Source: CAZUSO01 sp964622775 (GTDB taxonomy: Bacteria > Bacteroidota > Bacteroidia > Chitinophagales > Chitinophagaceae). Taken from it: a stretch of DNA of 17,612 nt. Position numbers and translations under genes: made by a program. How positions within the stretch are numbered: position 1 is the stretch's first letter; every line of letters begins with the position of its first letter. Below the pieces are notes generated by a model. That model had not been told where the DNA came from. It did not search any database and worked only from the letters and a program-made list of their open reading frames with translations. The DNA is taken from assembly GCA_964622775.1 (NCBI GenBank), contig CAZUSO010000060.1, positions 1-17,612 of the forward strand, given 5' to 3'. Of this stretch, positions 5,980-13,293 are shown one piece after another.

Positions 5980-7566
5980 ATGAATAATATCGCATTTCCT
6001 GCCTTTAATAAAAGAGCGCTGTTTATGATATACCTGACCGTCCTGTTATACCTGCCGTCAACAGTTCGTGCACAGTATTGCACGCCTACCTATATACCTG
6101 TTGCACCCTGGGTTGGATTTGATGCCTGCGGATCCAGCGGAACATTTCCGGCCGGGCATTTAATTACTAATGTTACTATCGGCAGCATCAATAATACGGT
6201 AAGCACGACAAATTGTACTGAATATGATTTTACATCCCAATCCACTGTGGTTTATGATGACGGCATTTGTCAGCCTACACCTATGACGGTAAGTGTGACC
6301 GGCTTTTGTGGTGTTACGGTAGCTGTGGATTTGAATAATGATTTTGATTTTGATGATCCGGGTGAGATTGTTATTCCTAACTCCTATGTTGCGGCCAGCC
6401 CTGCAACTTATAATCTTGATTTGGCCATTCCTCCCGGCACGCCGACAGGGCCACACAGAATGCGGGTGTATAATGCCGGAGCCAATGCCGATAATCCAAC
6501 CGGAGGACCCTGTGATGTGTTTTCATTTGGAAATTTTCATGATTACACAATCATCATAAGTAATAATCCGAATCCGCTGATTTTTCAAAGCAATACGGAT
6601 ACCACGATCTGCAATGGACAGAGCCTGGTTTATAACGGGATTACTTATTCCTCCACGCAACAAATCTCAGATACACTTCAAACGGTCAATGGCTGCGACA
6701 GTTTTATCACTATCAATCTTACGGTATTACCTCCGATTGTTCATAATATAGATGCAACCATTTGCAGCGGTGGAACCTTCGCATTTGGCGGGGAGATCTG
6801 CGATACATCCGGTATCTATCAGCACATATTGCAAACGGCTGCAGGCTGCGACAGCCTCGTTATCCTGACTCTTACCGTTTTGCCTCCGCCTGTAGCGCAG
6901 ACAATAAATGAAAATATATGTGAGGGAGACAGCCTGAGTTTTGCCGGGGTTCAGCTTTTTTCTTCGGGTCAGTATTACGACACCCTGGTTACCGGAACAG
7001 GCTGTGACAGCGCAATTACGGTACTCCATCTGACCGTTAATCCGGTACCTGAAATAGCCGTTTCCTTTCAGCCTTCCGGCTCCCGGCTTTGCATCGGCGA
7101 TGAAATTACCTTAACGGCTCAGGGTGCATCTTCTTACCAATGGTATAATCTGGCAGGTAACCTCGTCGCGAATCAGGCTCAATTTAATTATACATTGCCC
7201 GGAGAAAATAATATCCTGTTTATATTAGGAATTGACCAAAGCAATTGTATGGGGCATGATACCATTGCTATTGCAGCGGAAGCCTGCTGTCAGTTGGACA
7301 TGCCTTCGGTTTTCAGCCCCAACGGCGATGGTTTGAACGATGTATTTAAACCTGTTTTTACCGGAAACCCCAGCAGCTATTTCATCAGTATATATAATCG
7401 CTGGGGACAAATGGTTTATACATCTTATGATATTCATTCGGGCTGGGACGGACGTGTCAGCAATGGGCAAATGGCAGATATGGGAACCTATTTTTGGCGT
7501 ATGATGAGCACCTGCCCAAATGGTCTCACCATTCAACGCAACGGGGATGTGGTTATAGTCAGGTAA
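5980..7566 (+). CDS. Secreted GEVED / GCDS-repeat protein with T9SS type B (CHU_C) sorting domain
   Basis: 528 residues, exported and then passed through the type IX secretion system to the cell surface. Layout: signal peptide 1-31 (hydrophobic IYLTVLLYLPS, probable cut after TVRA); GEVED-like beta domain about 34-196, ending GNFHDYTIII where the family usually has GEVEDY; three roughly 51-residue repeats (about 199-252, 253-303, 304-355), each with TICxG...GCDS...LTVxP; an Ig-like segment with SYQWY (about 356-435); and the C-terminal gliding-motility-associated domain (about 440-528) with SVFSPNGDGLNDVF, IYNRWGQMVY and GTYFWRM. Such proteins are adhesins or gliding surface proteins; no enzyme motif is visible. 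It stands alone between non-coding stretches and no clear terminator follows. Confidence 0.88.
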   Translation: MNNIAFPAFNKRALFMIYLTVLLYLPSTVRAQYCTPTYIPVAPWVGFDACGSSGTFPAGHLITNVTIGSINNTVSTTNCTEYDFTSQSTVVYDDGICQPTPMTVSVTGFCGVTVAVDLNNDFDFDDPGEIVIPNSYVAASPATYNLDLAIPPGTPTGPHRMRVYNAGANADNPTGGPCDVFSFGNFHDYTIIISNNPNPLIFQSNTDTTICNGQSLVYNGITYSSTQQISDTLQTVNGCDSFITINLTVLPPIVHNIDATICSGGTFAFGGEICDTSGIYQHILQTAAGCDSLVILTLTVLPPPVAQTINENICEGDSLSFAGVQLFSSGQYYDTLVTGTGCDSAITVLHLTVNPVPEIAVSFQPSGSRLCIGDEITLTAQGASSYQWYNLAGNLVANQAQFNYTLPGENNILFILGIDQSNCMGHDTIAIAAEACCQLDMPSVFSPNGDGLNDVFKPVFTGNPSSYFISIYNRWGQMVYTSYDIHSGWDGRVSNGQMADMGTYFWRMMSTCPNGLTIQRNGDVVIVR

Positions 7567-7859
7567 ACAGATTATTACGCAGCTGCGGCTGAAACCATTT
7601 GTCGTAGTTGTCAATTCGTTTAATGCTTTTTCTCCGTATTGCCTGTTTTGGAGTAATATAGAATAGCACCTTACAGACACTCTGATTATCCCTTTTATGG
7701 ATTTCCGTCCCTGGCTTTCTGTGTCTTATTACCCAATCAGCTCATACAACCTGATGCCCGTGTGATTTTCCCGGGATTTATGTTATGTAGCGGGGAAGAG
7801 TTATAGATTCGCTATTCACTACCTTTACACCTTAATTGTTCACCCTCCAGGAACCAATT
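7567..7859 (+). other. Intergenic region upstream of xerD
   Basis: No gene is seen. TACCTTTA (7820-7827), one mismatch from the -7 consensus, lies 32 bases before the xerD ATG and is the best promoter candidate. The string GCGGGGAAGAG (about 7790-7800) also occurs near 5889, possibly by chance. Confidence 0.35.
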
Positions 7860-8762
7860 ATGTGGCCGTCTTATATTCAAAGCTATAAAACCTACCTCCG
7901 GTTAGAGCGTTCGCTTTCCGGGCATACCATTGATGCCTATCTGCATGATGTGGATATGTTCCGGGCTTTTTTGGAGCAAACTCATCCCGGTATCCACATG
8001 GAAGATATCCGACGGGAACATTTGCAGGATTTTTTGAAAAGCATTTACCATCGTGAGCTGGCTGCTGCTTCCCAGTCCCGGATCGTTTCAGGTATCAAAT
8101 CATTCTTTAATTTTTTACGCACTGAACAGGTCATGGATCACGATCCCTCAGAGCTGCTGGAAGCGCCCAAAATAAAACGTACTCTGCCGGATGTGCTGAG
8201 TGTGGAGGAGGTGGATCTGCTGTTTTCCGGTATTGATCACAGTAAGGCGGAAGGTCCGCGTAACCGGGCTATATTAGAAACGATGTATGGATCGGGGCTT
8301 CGTGTGAGCGAATTGACCGGACTTAAGATCTCCAATCTTTACTTAGACGTCGGCTTTATACGGGTGATCGGTAAAGGCGATAAGGAGCGGCTCGTGCCGA
8401 TTGGCGATACCGCATCGAAGCATATACGGCTTTACCTGGATTACAGCCGGACAAAAATCATGCCGAAAAAAGGCCAGGAAGATATCGTGTTTCTAAACCG
8501 GCGGGGCGCTGCATTGTCGCGGGTAATGGTCTTTTACATCATCCGTGATGCCGCCCGTAATGCCGGTATTACCAAAAATATTCATCCACATACATTAAGG
8601 CACAGCTTTGCCACGCATTTGGTGGAGGGTGGGGCGGATCTGCGCGCCGTCCAGGATATGCTGGGTCATGAAAGTATCACCACCACGGAGATCTATACGC
8701 ACTTAGATCGTACATTCCTCAGAAACACATTGGAGAAATACCACCCGGGATTTCGGAAATAA
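7860..8762 (+). CDS. xerD: Tyrosine recombinase XerD
   Basis: 300 residues, the usual XerD length. With XerC it would resolve chromosome dimers at dif. Core-binding domain about residues 1-92; catalytic domain 108-296. Catalytic residues: R148 (GSGLRVSEL), K172 (IGKGDKER), H244 and R247 (HTLRHSFATHL), H270 (MLGHES) and Y279 (EIYTHLD). I prefer the ATG at 7860 (MWPSYIQ) over an in-frame TTG at 7836, because it gives the family's normal N-terminus. There is no anti-SD match beyond a chance AGGAA. A candidate terminator lies about 110 bases downstream. Confidence 0.93.
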   Translation: MWPSYIQSYKTYLRLERSLSGHTIDAYLHDVDMFRAFLEQTHPGIHMEDIRREHLQDFLKSIYHRELAAASQSRIVSGIKSFFNFLRTEQVMDHDPSELLEAPKIKRTLPDVLSVEEVDLLFSGIDHSKAEGPRNRAILETMYGSGLRVSELTGLKISNLYLDVGFIRVIGKGDKERLVPIGDTASKHIRLYLDYSRTKIMPKKGQEDIVFLNRRGAALSRVMVFYIIRDAARNAGITKNIHPHTLRHSFATHLVEGGADLRAVQDMLGHESITTTEIYTHLDRTFLRNTLEKYHPGFRK

Positions 8763-8870
8763 GCGGCTTGATTTTTTGAATTGACTATCTATAGCGGACT
8801 TAAGAGCATGAAGATGCTTAATGAGCTTAAACGCTTAATGGTTTAAATCACATCACAAACTGCTGAGGTT

Positions 8871-8912
8871 GTCTCCTATGTTTACCATGTCAAATGTAGG
8901 AGACCGCTTTTT
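8871..8912 (+). terminator. Candidate intrinsic terminator downstream of xerD
   Basis: Arms GTCTCCTA (8871-8878) and TAGGAGAC (8897-8904) form an 8-bp stem, extended after a 2-base mismatch by TTT/AAA. CGC and then TTTTT (8908-8912) follow. It is about 110 bases from the xerD stop, so the xerD transcript would have a long 3' tail. Confidence 0.55.
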
Positions 8913-8942
8913 GAGATATTCAGGATTTTAAATCTTATTTAT

Positions 8943-9002
8943 CTGAACTTCGGAATTGCAAATTCCGAAAAGCGGAAAATCATCTCTCATTTTTAAGTTC
9001 AG
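8943..9002. repeat. Nested inverted repeats upstream of the sensor kinase
   Basis: Outer arms CTGAACTT (8943-8950) and AAGTTCAG (8995-9002) are an 8-bp perfect inverted repeat. Inside it, sharing two bases with the left outer arm, lies a 21-base near-palindrome with arms TTCGGAATT (8949-8957) and AATTCCGAA (8961-8969) around GCA. It sits 137-196 bases before the kinase ATG. It may be an operator pair or a mobile-repeat relict. Confidence 0.5.
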
Positions 9003-9093
9003 GAGAACCGGGCTGCTTCAGGCGAAACTTATATATTCCGGCTTTAAATTGATCGTACATACCAAGATATTATCCAAAAATATAAATATTCCA

Positions 9094-9101
9094 TATTTTT
9101 G
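9094..9101 (+). promoter_or_regulatory. -7 box for the sensor kinase gene (TATTTTTG)
   Basis: TATTTTTG fits TAnnTTTG and lies 37 bases before the ATG at 9139. No TTTG is present at the -33 position, so the promoter may need an activator. Confidence 0.4.
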
Positions 9102-9138
9102 TAATGGCAGGTGGCTAAAAAATAAGTGCGGCATTAAC

Positions 9139-12093
9139 ATGAAACCTATATCTGTATTATTAATCATATCTTTTGTGTTGCTGCATATAACCTGCTGTTC
9201 ACAGGAAAACAGGCTGAAATCCGAACTGCTTACTACCGAACACGGTCTTTCCAGCAATATAGTTTACACAATTTTCCAGGATACGAAAGGATATGTATGG
9301 GTGGGGACGAATGACGGGCTAAACCGTTATGATGGCTATGCGTTCAGGAAATTCCGGCACAGCTCTTCTGACAGCAATGCCCTCTGTAATAATACGGTCT
9401 ATGATGTATGTGAGGATGCGGAGGGAAATATCTGGATAGCTACGGCAGGAGGTGTCAGCCAGTACAATTATAAGGCAGATAAAATCACTACAGTTTATCA
9501 TACGAGAGGTGACACCACAGTCTGGCAGGTCATACCGGTGAATAATCATGAGTTGCTTATGGCTCAGGGTGCAGAGTTTTGCGTGAAAGATTTTTTTATT
9601 GCCGATATACGTACCCTTCATATGAAGCATATTGGTTTCGAAGAAGAAGATGGCGGCATAAGCTGTCAAATCATTTATGAACCTCCGCTGGTAAAGGATA
9701 AGCAGGGAAATATTTTCGCTGCACAGGACAAGGATGGAATTATCAAAATCTGGAGATACGACAACCGGAGCAGGTGCTTTATTGCACACGACAGCATTAC
9801 GCTGGATACAAAGCCGGCTTCGCAAAGTTTGTATTGGTTTTACCCGGATAGCCACGGGCGTATCTGGCTCGGTTTCGTCAACAGCATTTCGTGCTTTCAG
9901 AAACAGGGTGAAACCGGCAGGCCATATATCTTCAGGGAAAAGAACACGGAAACCGTACGAAGAATTTTTGAAGACAGCCGGGGAAATATCTGGATAGGCA
10001 CGCGCAACAATGGATTATATCTCTGGAATAACAGCGCTAAAAAGCTGGAACATTACAGGAATGAGCAGGCAGGTTTCCTCAGCTCCAATATCCTTAGCGC
10101 TATCTGTGAAGATCACTCCGGCATTATCTGGCTTGGCGGCTTTAATGGATTAAACAAGCGCCATCCGCAGCCCGCCGGCTTCAGGCATATACCCGGCAAT
10201 GAGCTGGCTAACAGCGCCGTGATGGGGATTTATCCCGGGAAAAATAATACGGTTAATATTCATTACATCTTCGGCACTCATCGCATTTCCACGCTTGACC
10301 CCGCCACGCACAGGGTAAAACATTATTATCCCCAAAATTTAGGCAGCCTTGCCGAACATGCACTCCGGTATTTGAAAAATCCAAACAGCTTGCACGATTC
10401 AACTTTAAAAAGACTGCTTTCCCTGCCTCTAACCCGGTACATAATCCGTTCATACCGTGATGGAGATGTGATGATGCTGGTGGACGACCGGCAAAATATC
10501 TGGTTTCGCCAAGGAAGATATGTTTGCCTGGTGGGTACAAATAAAATATGGAACATAGATACCTATACGATAGATATGGAAGCAAAAGGAGGTAAAGTGT
10601 GGGTAGCTACCGTAAAAGGACTGTGGTGCATTGACATTGCAACACAGGAAATGATCCGCTTTTTTGCCGATCCTGCGAACATCAGCAGCCTTAGCTCGGA
10701 TAACGTCACCTCATTGATTATAGAGGAAAACGGCGATGTGTGGGTTGGTACAAAAGAAGGAGGATTGAATTATTTCGACAGCCGGGAAAAATCATTCACG
10801 GCCTTTACCGAAAAACAGGGTCTTTGCGATAATAGCATTTATTGCATGGTAAAGGATGACAGGGGGCGTATCTGGCTCGGCACGGGGAGCGGCTTGTCCT
10901 GCTTTAATCCTGTTACGCGCAGCTTTAAAAATTATTCCCGTGCAGACGGGCTTATCAATACGGAGTATAACCGCTATTCGGCGCTGAAGCTTGCTGCAGG
11001 TGAAATTTATATAGGTGGGATGAATGGCATAGATTATTTCAATCCGGCGGATATTGATCCGGAAGAAGAAAAGCCGCATGTGCAGATCACGAATTTTGAA
11101 GTGTTTAACAAGCCTGTTTACCCGCATGGCAGGTATGCGCTTAAGTATAATGAAAATTATGTGAGCATTTCGTTTGCCGTAATGGATTTTTCCGACCCTT
11201 CGAAAAATAAGTTCAGCTATATGCTTGAAGGAGTGGATAAGGAATGGACCGGGCCGGATGAGCAAAACAGGGCAAGCTATCCCACTTTGCCACCGGGTAA
11301 ATACCGTTTCTTCGTGAAAGGCGCCAACAGTCATGGCGTATGGAGCGAGCCGGAAGCCGTGGAGTTTTCCATCAGTGTACCGTGGTGGAATAGCTGGTGG
11401 TTTTACAGTTCCTGTATCATTGCCATGAGCCTGGCGTTTTACGGATTTTACAGCTATCGTATCAACCAGTTGAGAAAAATATACCGGATGCGCAATAAAA
11501 TATCCCGTGATCTGCATGATGAGATCGGCACTACCCTAAGCGGCATCGGCCTATATGTTGAAATGGCGAAGGAACAATTAGCGCGCAATAAAGATAAGGA
11601 GGCAAAAAAATCCCTGGAGGTAATTTCAGAAAATGCAAAAGCAATGATTGGCACCATGAGCGACATAGTCTGGACCGTCAATCCCAGGCATGATACGCTG
11701 GATAAAGTTCTTTCCAAGCTGGAAGCTTTTGCCCGCGAAGTAACCACACCTAAAAACATCAGGTTGCATGTTGAGCATGATACCGGAACGCAAACCATCA
11801 ATATGCAAATGCCGGCACGCAGGAATATCTATCTGATCTGTAAAGAAGCCATTACCAATGCCGTAAAATATTCCGGCTGTGAAAATCTTTATTTCCGGTT
11901 TTTAAAAAGCGGAACACACTATAATATCATTATTGAAGATGATGGGAAAGGCTTTGATGTGGCCGGGGAAAGCAGCGGCAATGGTTTGTACAATATGGTC
12001 AACAGGGCAAAGGAAATCAAAGCGCATGTGACAATATCATCCGGCGGGGACAAAGGAACAACAGTTCGTGTTGATTTTAAAAATTATGAATAA
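9139..12093 (+). CDS. Two-component sensor histidine kinase with Reg_prop beta-propellers and Y_Y_Y domain
   Basis: 984 residues. A periplasmic sensor on a cytoplasmic kinase, so it passes an external signal to a response regulator. Signal peptide about 1-20; roughly ten Reg_prop repeats of the form GxIWxGT..GL between about 30 and 640 (for example YVWVGTNDGLNRYDG, IWIGTRNNGL, VWVGTKEGGLNYFD, IWLGTGSGL); Y_Y_Y domain about 673-738; one membrane helix about 753-775; HisKA_3 dimerisation domain with phospho-acceptor H793 in RDLHDEIGTT; HATPase with N907 (EAITNAVKYS), DDGKG at 934-938 and GNGLYNM at 947-953. Unlike classical hybrid regulators it has no receiver or DNA-binding domain of its own. 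The partner is the NarL/LuxR regulator 142 bases downstream. I use the ATG at 9139 (MKPISVLL), which starts the signal peptide; the frame is open to 8956 but those residues are not family-like. The ligand is unknown. Confidence 0.92.
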   Translation: MKPISVLLIISFVLLHITCCSQENRLKSELLTTEHGLSSNIVYTIFQDTKGYVWVGTNDGLNRYDGYAFRKFRHSSSDSNALCNNTVYDVCEDAEGNIWIATAGGVSQYNYKADKITTVYHTRGDTTVWQVIPVNNHELLMAQGAEFCVKDFFIADIRTLHMKHIGFEEEDGGISCQIIYEPPLVKDKQGNIFAAQDKDGIIKIWRYDNRSRCFIAHDSITLDTKPASQSLYWFYPDSHGRIWLGFVNSISCFQKQGETGRPYIFREKNTETVRRIFEDSRGNIWIGTRNNGLYLWNNSAKKLEHYRNEQAGFLSSNILSAICEDHSGIIWLGGFNGLNKRHPQPAGFRHIPGNELANSAVMGIYPGKNNTVNIHYIFGTHRISTLDPATHRVKHYYPQNLGSLAEHALRYLKNPNSLHDSTLKRLLSLPLTRYIIRSYRDGDVMMLVDDRQNIWFRQGRYVCLVGTNKIWNIDTYTIDMEAKGGKVWVATVKGLWCIDIATQEMIRFFADPANISSLSSDNVTSLIIEENGDVWVGTKEGGLNYFDSREKSFTAFTEKQGLCDNSIYCMVKDDRGRIWLGTGSGLSCFNPVTRSFKNYSRADGLINTEYNRYSALKLAAGEIYIGGMNGIDYFNPADIDPEEEKPHVQITNFEVFNKPVYPHGRYALKYNENYVSISFAVMDFSDPSKNKFSYMLEGVDKEWTGPDEQNRASYPTLPPGKYRFFVKGANSHGVWSEPEAVEFSISVPWWNSWWFYSSCIIAMSLAFYGFYSYRINQLRKIYRMRNKISRDLHDEIGTTLSGIGLYVEMAKEQLARNKDKEAKKSLEVISENAKAMIGTMSDIVWTVNPRHDTLDKVLSKLEAFAREVTTPKNIRLHVEHDTGTQTINMQMPARRNIYLICKEAITNAVKYSGCENLYFRFLKSGTHYNIIIEDDGKGFDVAGESSGNGLYNMVNRAKEIKAHVTISSGGDKGTTVRVDFKNYE

Positions 12094-12148
12094 GATTTTC
12101 CGGCATTGGGTATATTTCCAATGATTGTATGCTTCGGATAAACCGTTC

Positions 12149-12200
12149 AAAATTCACCTTTTAGGGGGACAAATAATTATCAGAATAATTGCTGATTTTG
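12149..12200 (+). promoter_or_regulatory. Shared element, copy A, with -7-like box, upstream of response regulator
   Basis: Positions 12149-12169 are a 21-base exact match to 13210-13230 (core TTCACCTTTTAGGGGGA). After 23 bases comes TGATTTTG (12193-12200), one mismatch from TAnnTTTG. The response regulator ATG lies 35 bases further. The block has an imperfect dyad: TTCACCT, TTT, AGGGGGA, with 5 of 7 positions complementary. Confidence 0.65.
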
Positions 12201-12235
12201 CGGGAAGAAAAGATATGATCTCAAAAAAAACCGGT

Positions 12236-12877
12236 ATGGCCATTAAAGTAGTAATTTTTGAAGATGGAAAACTGGTGCGCGATGCATTTGCCGCCATCAT
12301 CTCCGGCACGCCCGGATATAGTGTCACGGGAGCCTTCAGCAATGGAAATGATCTGATACACAATATTGAAAAGAGCCGGCCTGATGTCGTGCTGATGGAT
12401 ATTGAAATGCCCGGCAGGGACGGTATCGAAGCGACAAGAATAATCACACAAAAATTTCCGGAAGTAAGAATACTGATGCAGACCGTATTCGAGGATGAAG
12501 AAAAAATTTTTGCCGCACTCTGCGCGGGCGCCTCGGGCTATGTTTTAAAAAATACGCCGCCGGCGAAGCTGCTGGACTATATCGCCGAGGTTTATAATGG
12601 CGGCGCTCCCATGAGTCCTGCTGTTGCCGGTAAAGTGCTGAAGCTGTTTCAGCAGATGGCGCCGCAGATACCGCAGGATGAGCAGGTGCAGCTGAGCAAA
12701 CGCGAAAAAGAAATCCTGACGCTTATGATGCAGGGGCTTACTTTTAAGGAAATAGGCGAGCGGCATTTTATTGCTTTTGAAACGGTACGCACCCATGTAA
12801 AAAGGATTTACAAAAAGCTGCACGTAGCCTCCTCCACCGAAGCCGTGGCCAAAGCCATTAAGCAGGGGCTTATCTGA
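12236..12877 (+). CDS. NarL/FixJ-family response regulator (receiver + LuxR HTH)
   Basis: 213 residues, a DNA-binding transcription factor activated by phosphorylation. Receiver domain about 1-120 with acidic pair E9/D10, phospho-acceptor D55 (VVLMDIEMPG), T83 and K105 (GYVLKN). LuxR-type helix-turn-helix about 147-213 (LSKREKEILTLMMQGLTFKEI, then TVRTHVKRIYKKL). The adjacent HisKA_3 kinase is its likely partner, the standard pairing for this kinase class. Start: ATG at 12236 (MAIKVVIFEDG) gives the normal receiver N-terminus; in-frame upstream starts at 12215 and 12125 add atypical residues, and the latter lies upstream of the promoter-like box. The 142-base gap from the kinase and the shared element suggest its own promoter and probable autoregulation. 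Confidence 0.93.
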   Translation: MAIKVVIFEDGKLVRDAFAAIISGTPGYSVTGAFSNGNDLIHNIEKSRPDVVLMDIEMPGRDGIEATRIITQKFPEVRILMQTVFEDEEKIFAALCAGASGYVLKNTPPAKLLDYIAEVYNGGAPMSPAVAGKVLKLFQQMAPQIPQDEQVQLSKREKEILTLMMQGLTFKEIGERHFIAFETVRTHVKRIYKKLHVASSTEAVAKAIKQGLI

Positions 12878-12951
12878 TACAGGGCCTGGGATCAAAAACA
12901 CTTGTCATTTCATTCCGTATGTTAAGATTAACAGCATGACAATAGGTTTTT

Positions 12952-12990
12952 AATTATGTATTATGAATTTTGTATTATGGATTATGGATG
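12952..12990. repeat. Heptamer array, ATTATG/ATTTTG orientation
   Basis: Consecutive 7-base units AATTATG, TATTATG, AATTTTG, TATTATG, GATTATG and a partial GATG. They are the reverse complement of the unit type at 13110-13172. Confidence 0.75.
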
Positions 12991-13109
12991 CCGTCATACT
13001 ATTTAGATTAGCTGCGGTAAAAAAACGCTTACGGCAAAATGGGTGTTTGACAGTCCATGCTCCATTGTTAATTTTCCATGCTCCATAATCCAATCCCGAA
13101 TGTTCGGGA

Positions 13110-13172
13110 CAAAATCCAAAATCCAAAATCCAAAATCCATAATTCAAAATTCAAAATCCAAAATTTTAAATC
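13110..13172. repeat. Tandem heptamer array (CAAAATC)n
   Basis: Nine 7-base units: four perfect CAAAATC, then CATAATT, CAAAATT, CAAAATC, CAAAATT and a degenerate TTAAATC. The array ends 38 bases before the shared promoter element of the tail-fibre gene. Confidence 0.88.
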
Positions 13173-13209
13173 CACAGTCATGCCACCAGCCGTCAAATTA
13201 TCCCCGCAA

Positions 13210-13261
13210 AAAATTCACCTTTTAGGGGGATAAACAATCTTTTTTACAAAATATATTTTTG
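13210..13261 (+). promoter_or_regulatory. Shared element, copy B, with -7 box, upstream of tail-fibre gene
   Basis: Positions 13210-13230 repeat 12149-12169 exactly. After 23 bases comes TATTTTTG (13254-13261), a full TAnnTTTG match, and the ATG follows after 32 more bases. No TTTG lies at -33, consistent with an activator-dependent promoter. Between block and box the two copies share little beyond AAAnAAT, so this is not simply a recent duplication. Confidence 0.7.
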
Positions 13262-13293
13262 AAGCCGGTTATTATTCCTAAAAAAATGCAGCA

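Larger units (their letters stand above)
12878..13209. other. Gene-free region made of short repeats
   Basis: No gene. It contains two heptamer arrays in opposite orientation (listed separately), a near-duplication of CCATGCTCCAT (about 13057 and 13077) and a hairpin with arms TCCCGAA (13094-13100) and TTCGGGA (13103-13109). None is followed by a good U-tract. Confidence 0.6.

Noticed and set aside
8956..9138. Upstream extension of the sensor kinase start
   Set aside because: The 61 extra residues precede a good signal peptide and contain the -7 box and inverted-repeat DNA, so they are unlikely to be translated.
10792..11517. 241-codon open frame on -
   Set aside because: It is antisense to the kinase's propeller/Y_Y_Y region and has no domain signature.
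12104..12123. Hairpin CATTGG/CCAATG between kinase and regulator as a terminator
   Set aside because: The stem is only 6 bp and no U-tract follows.
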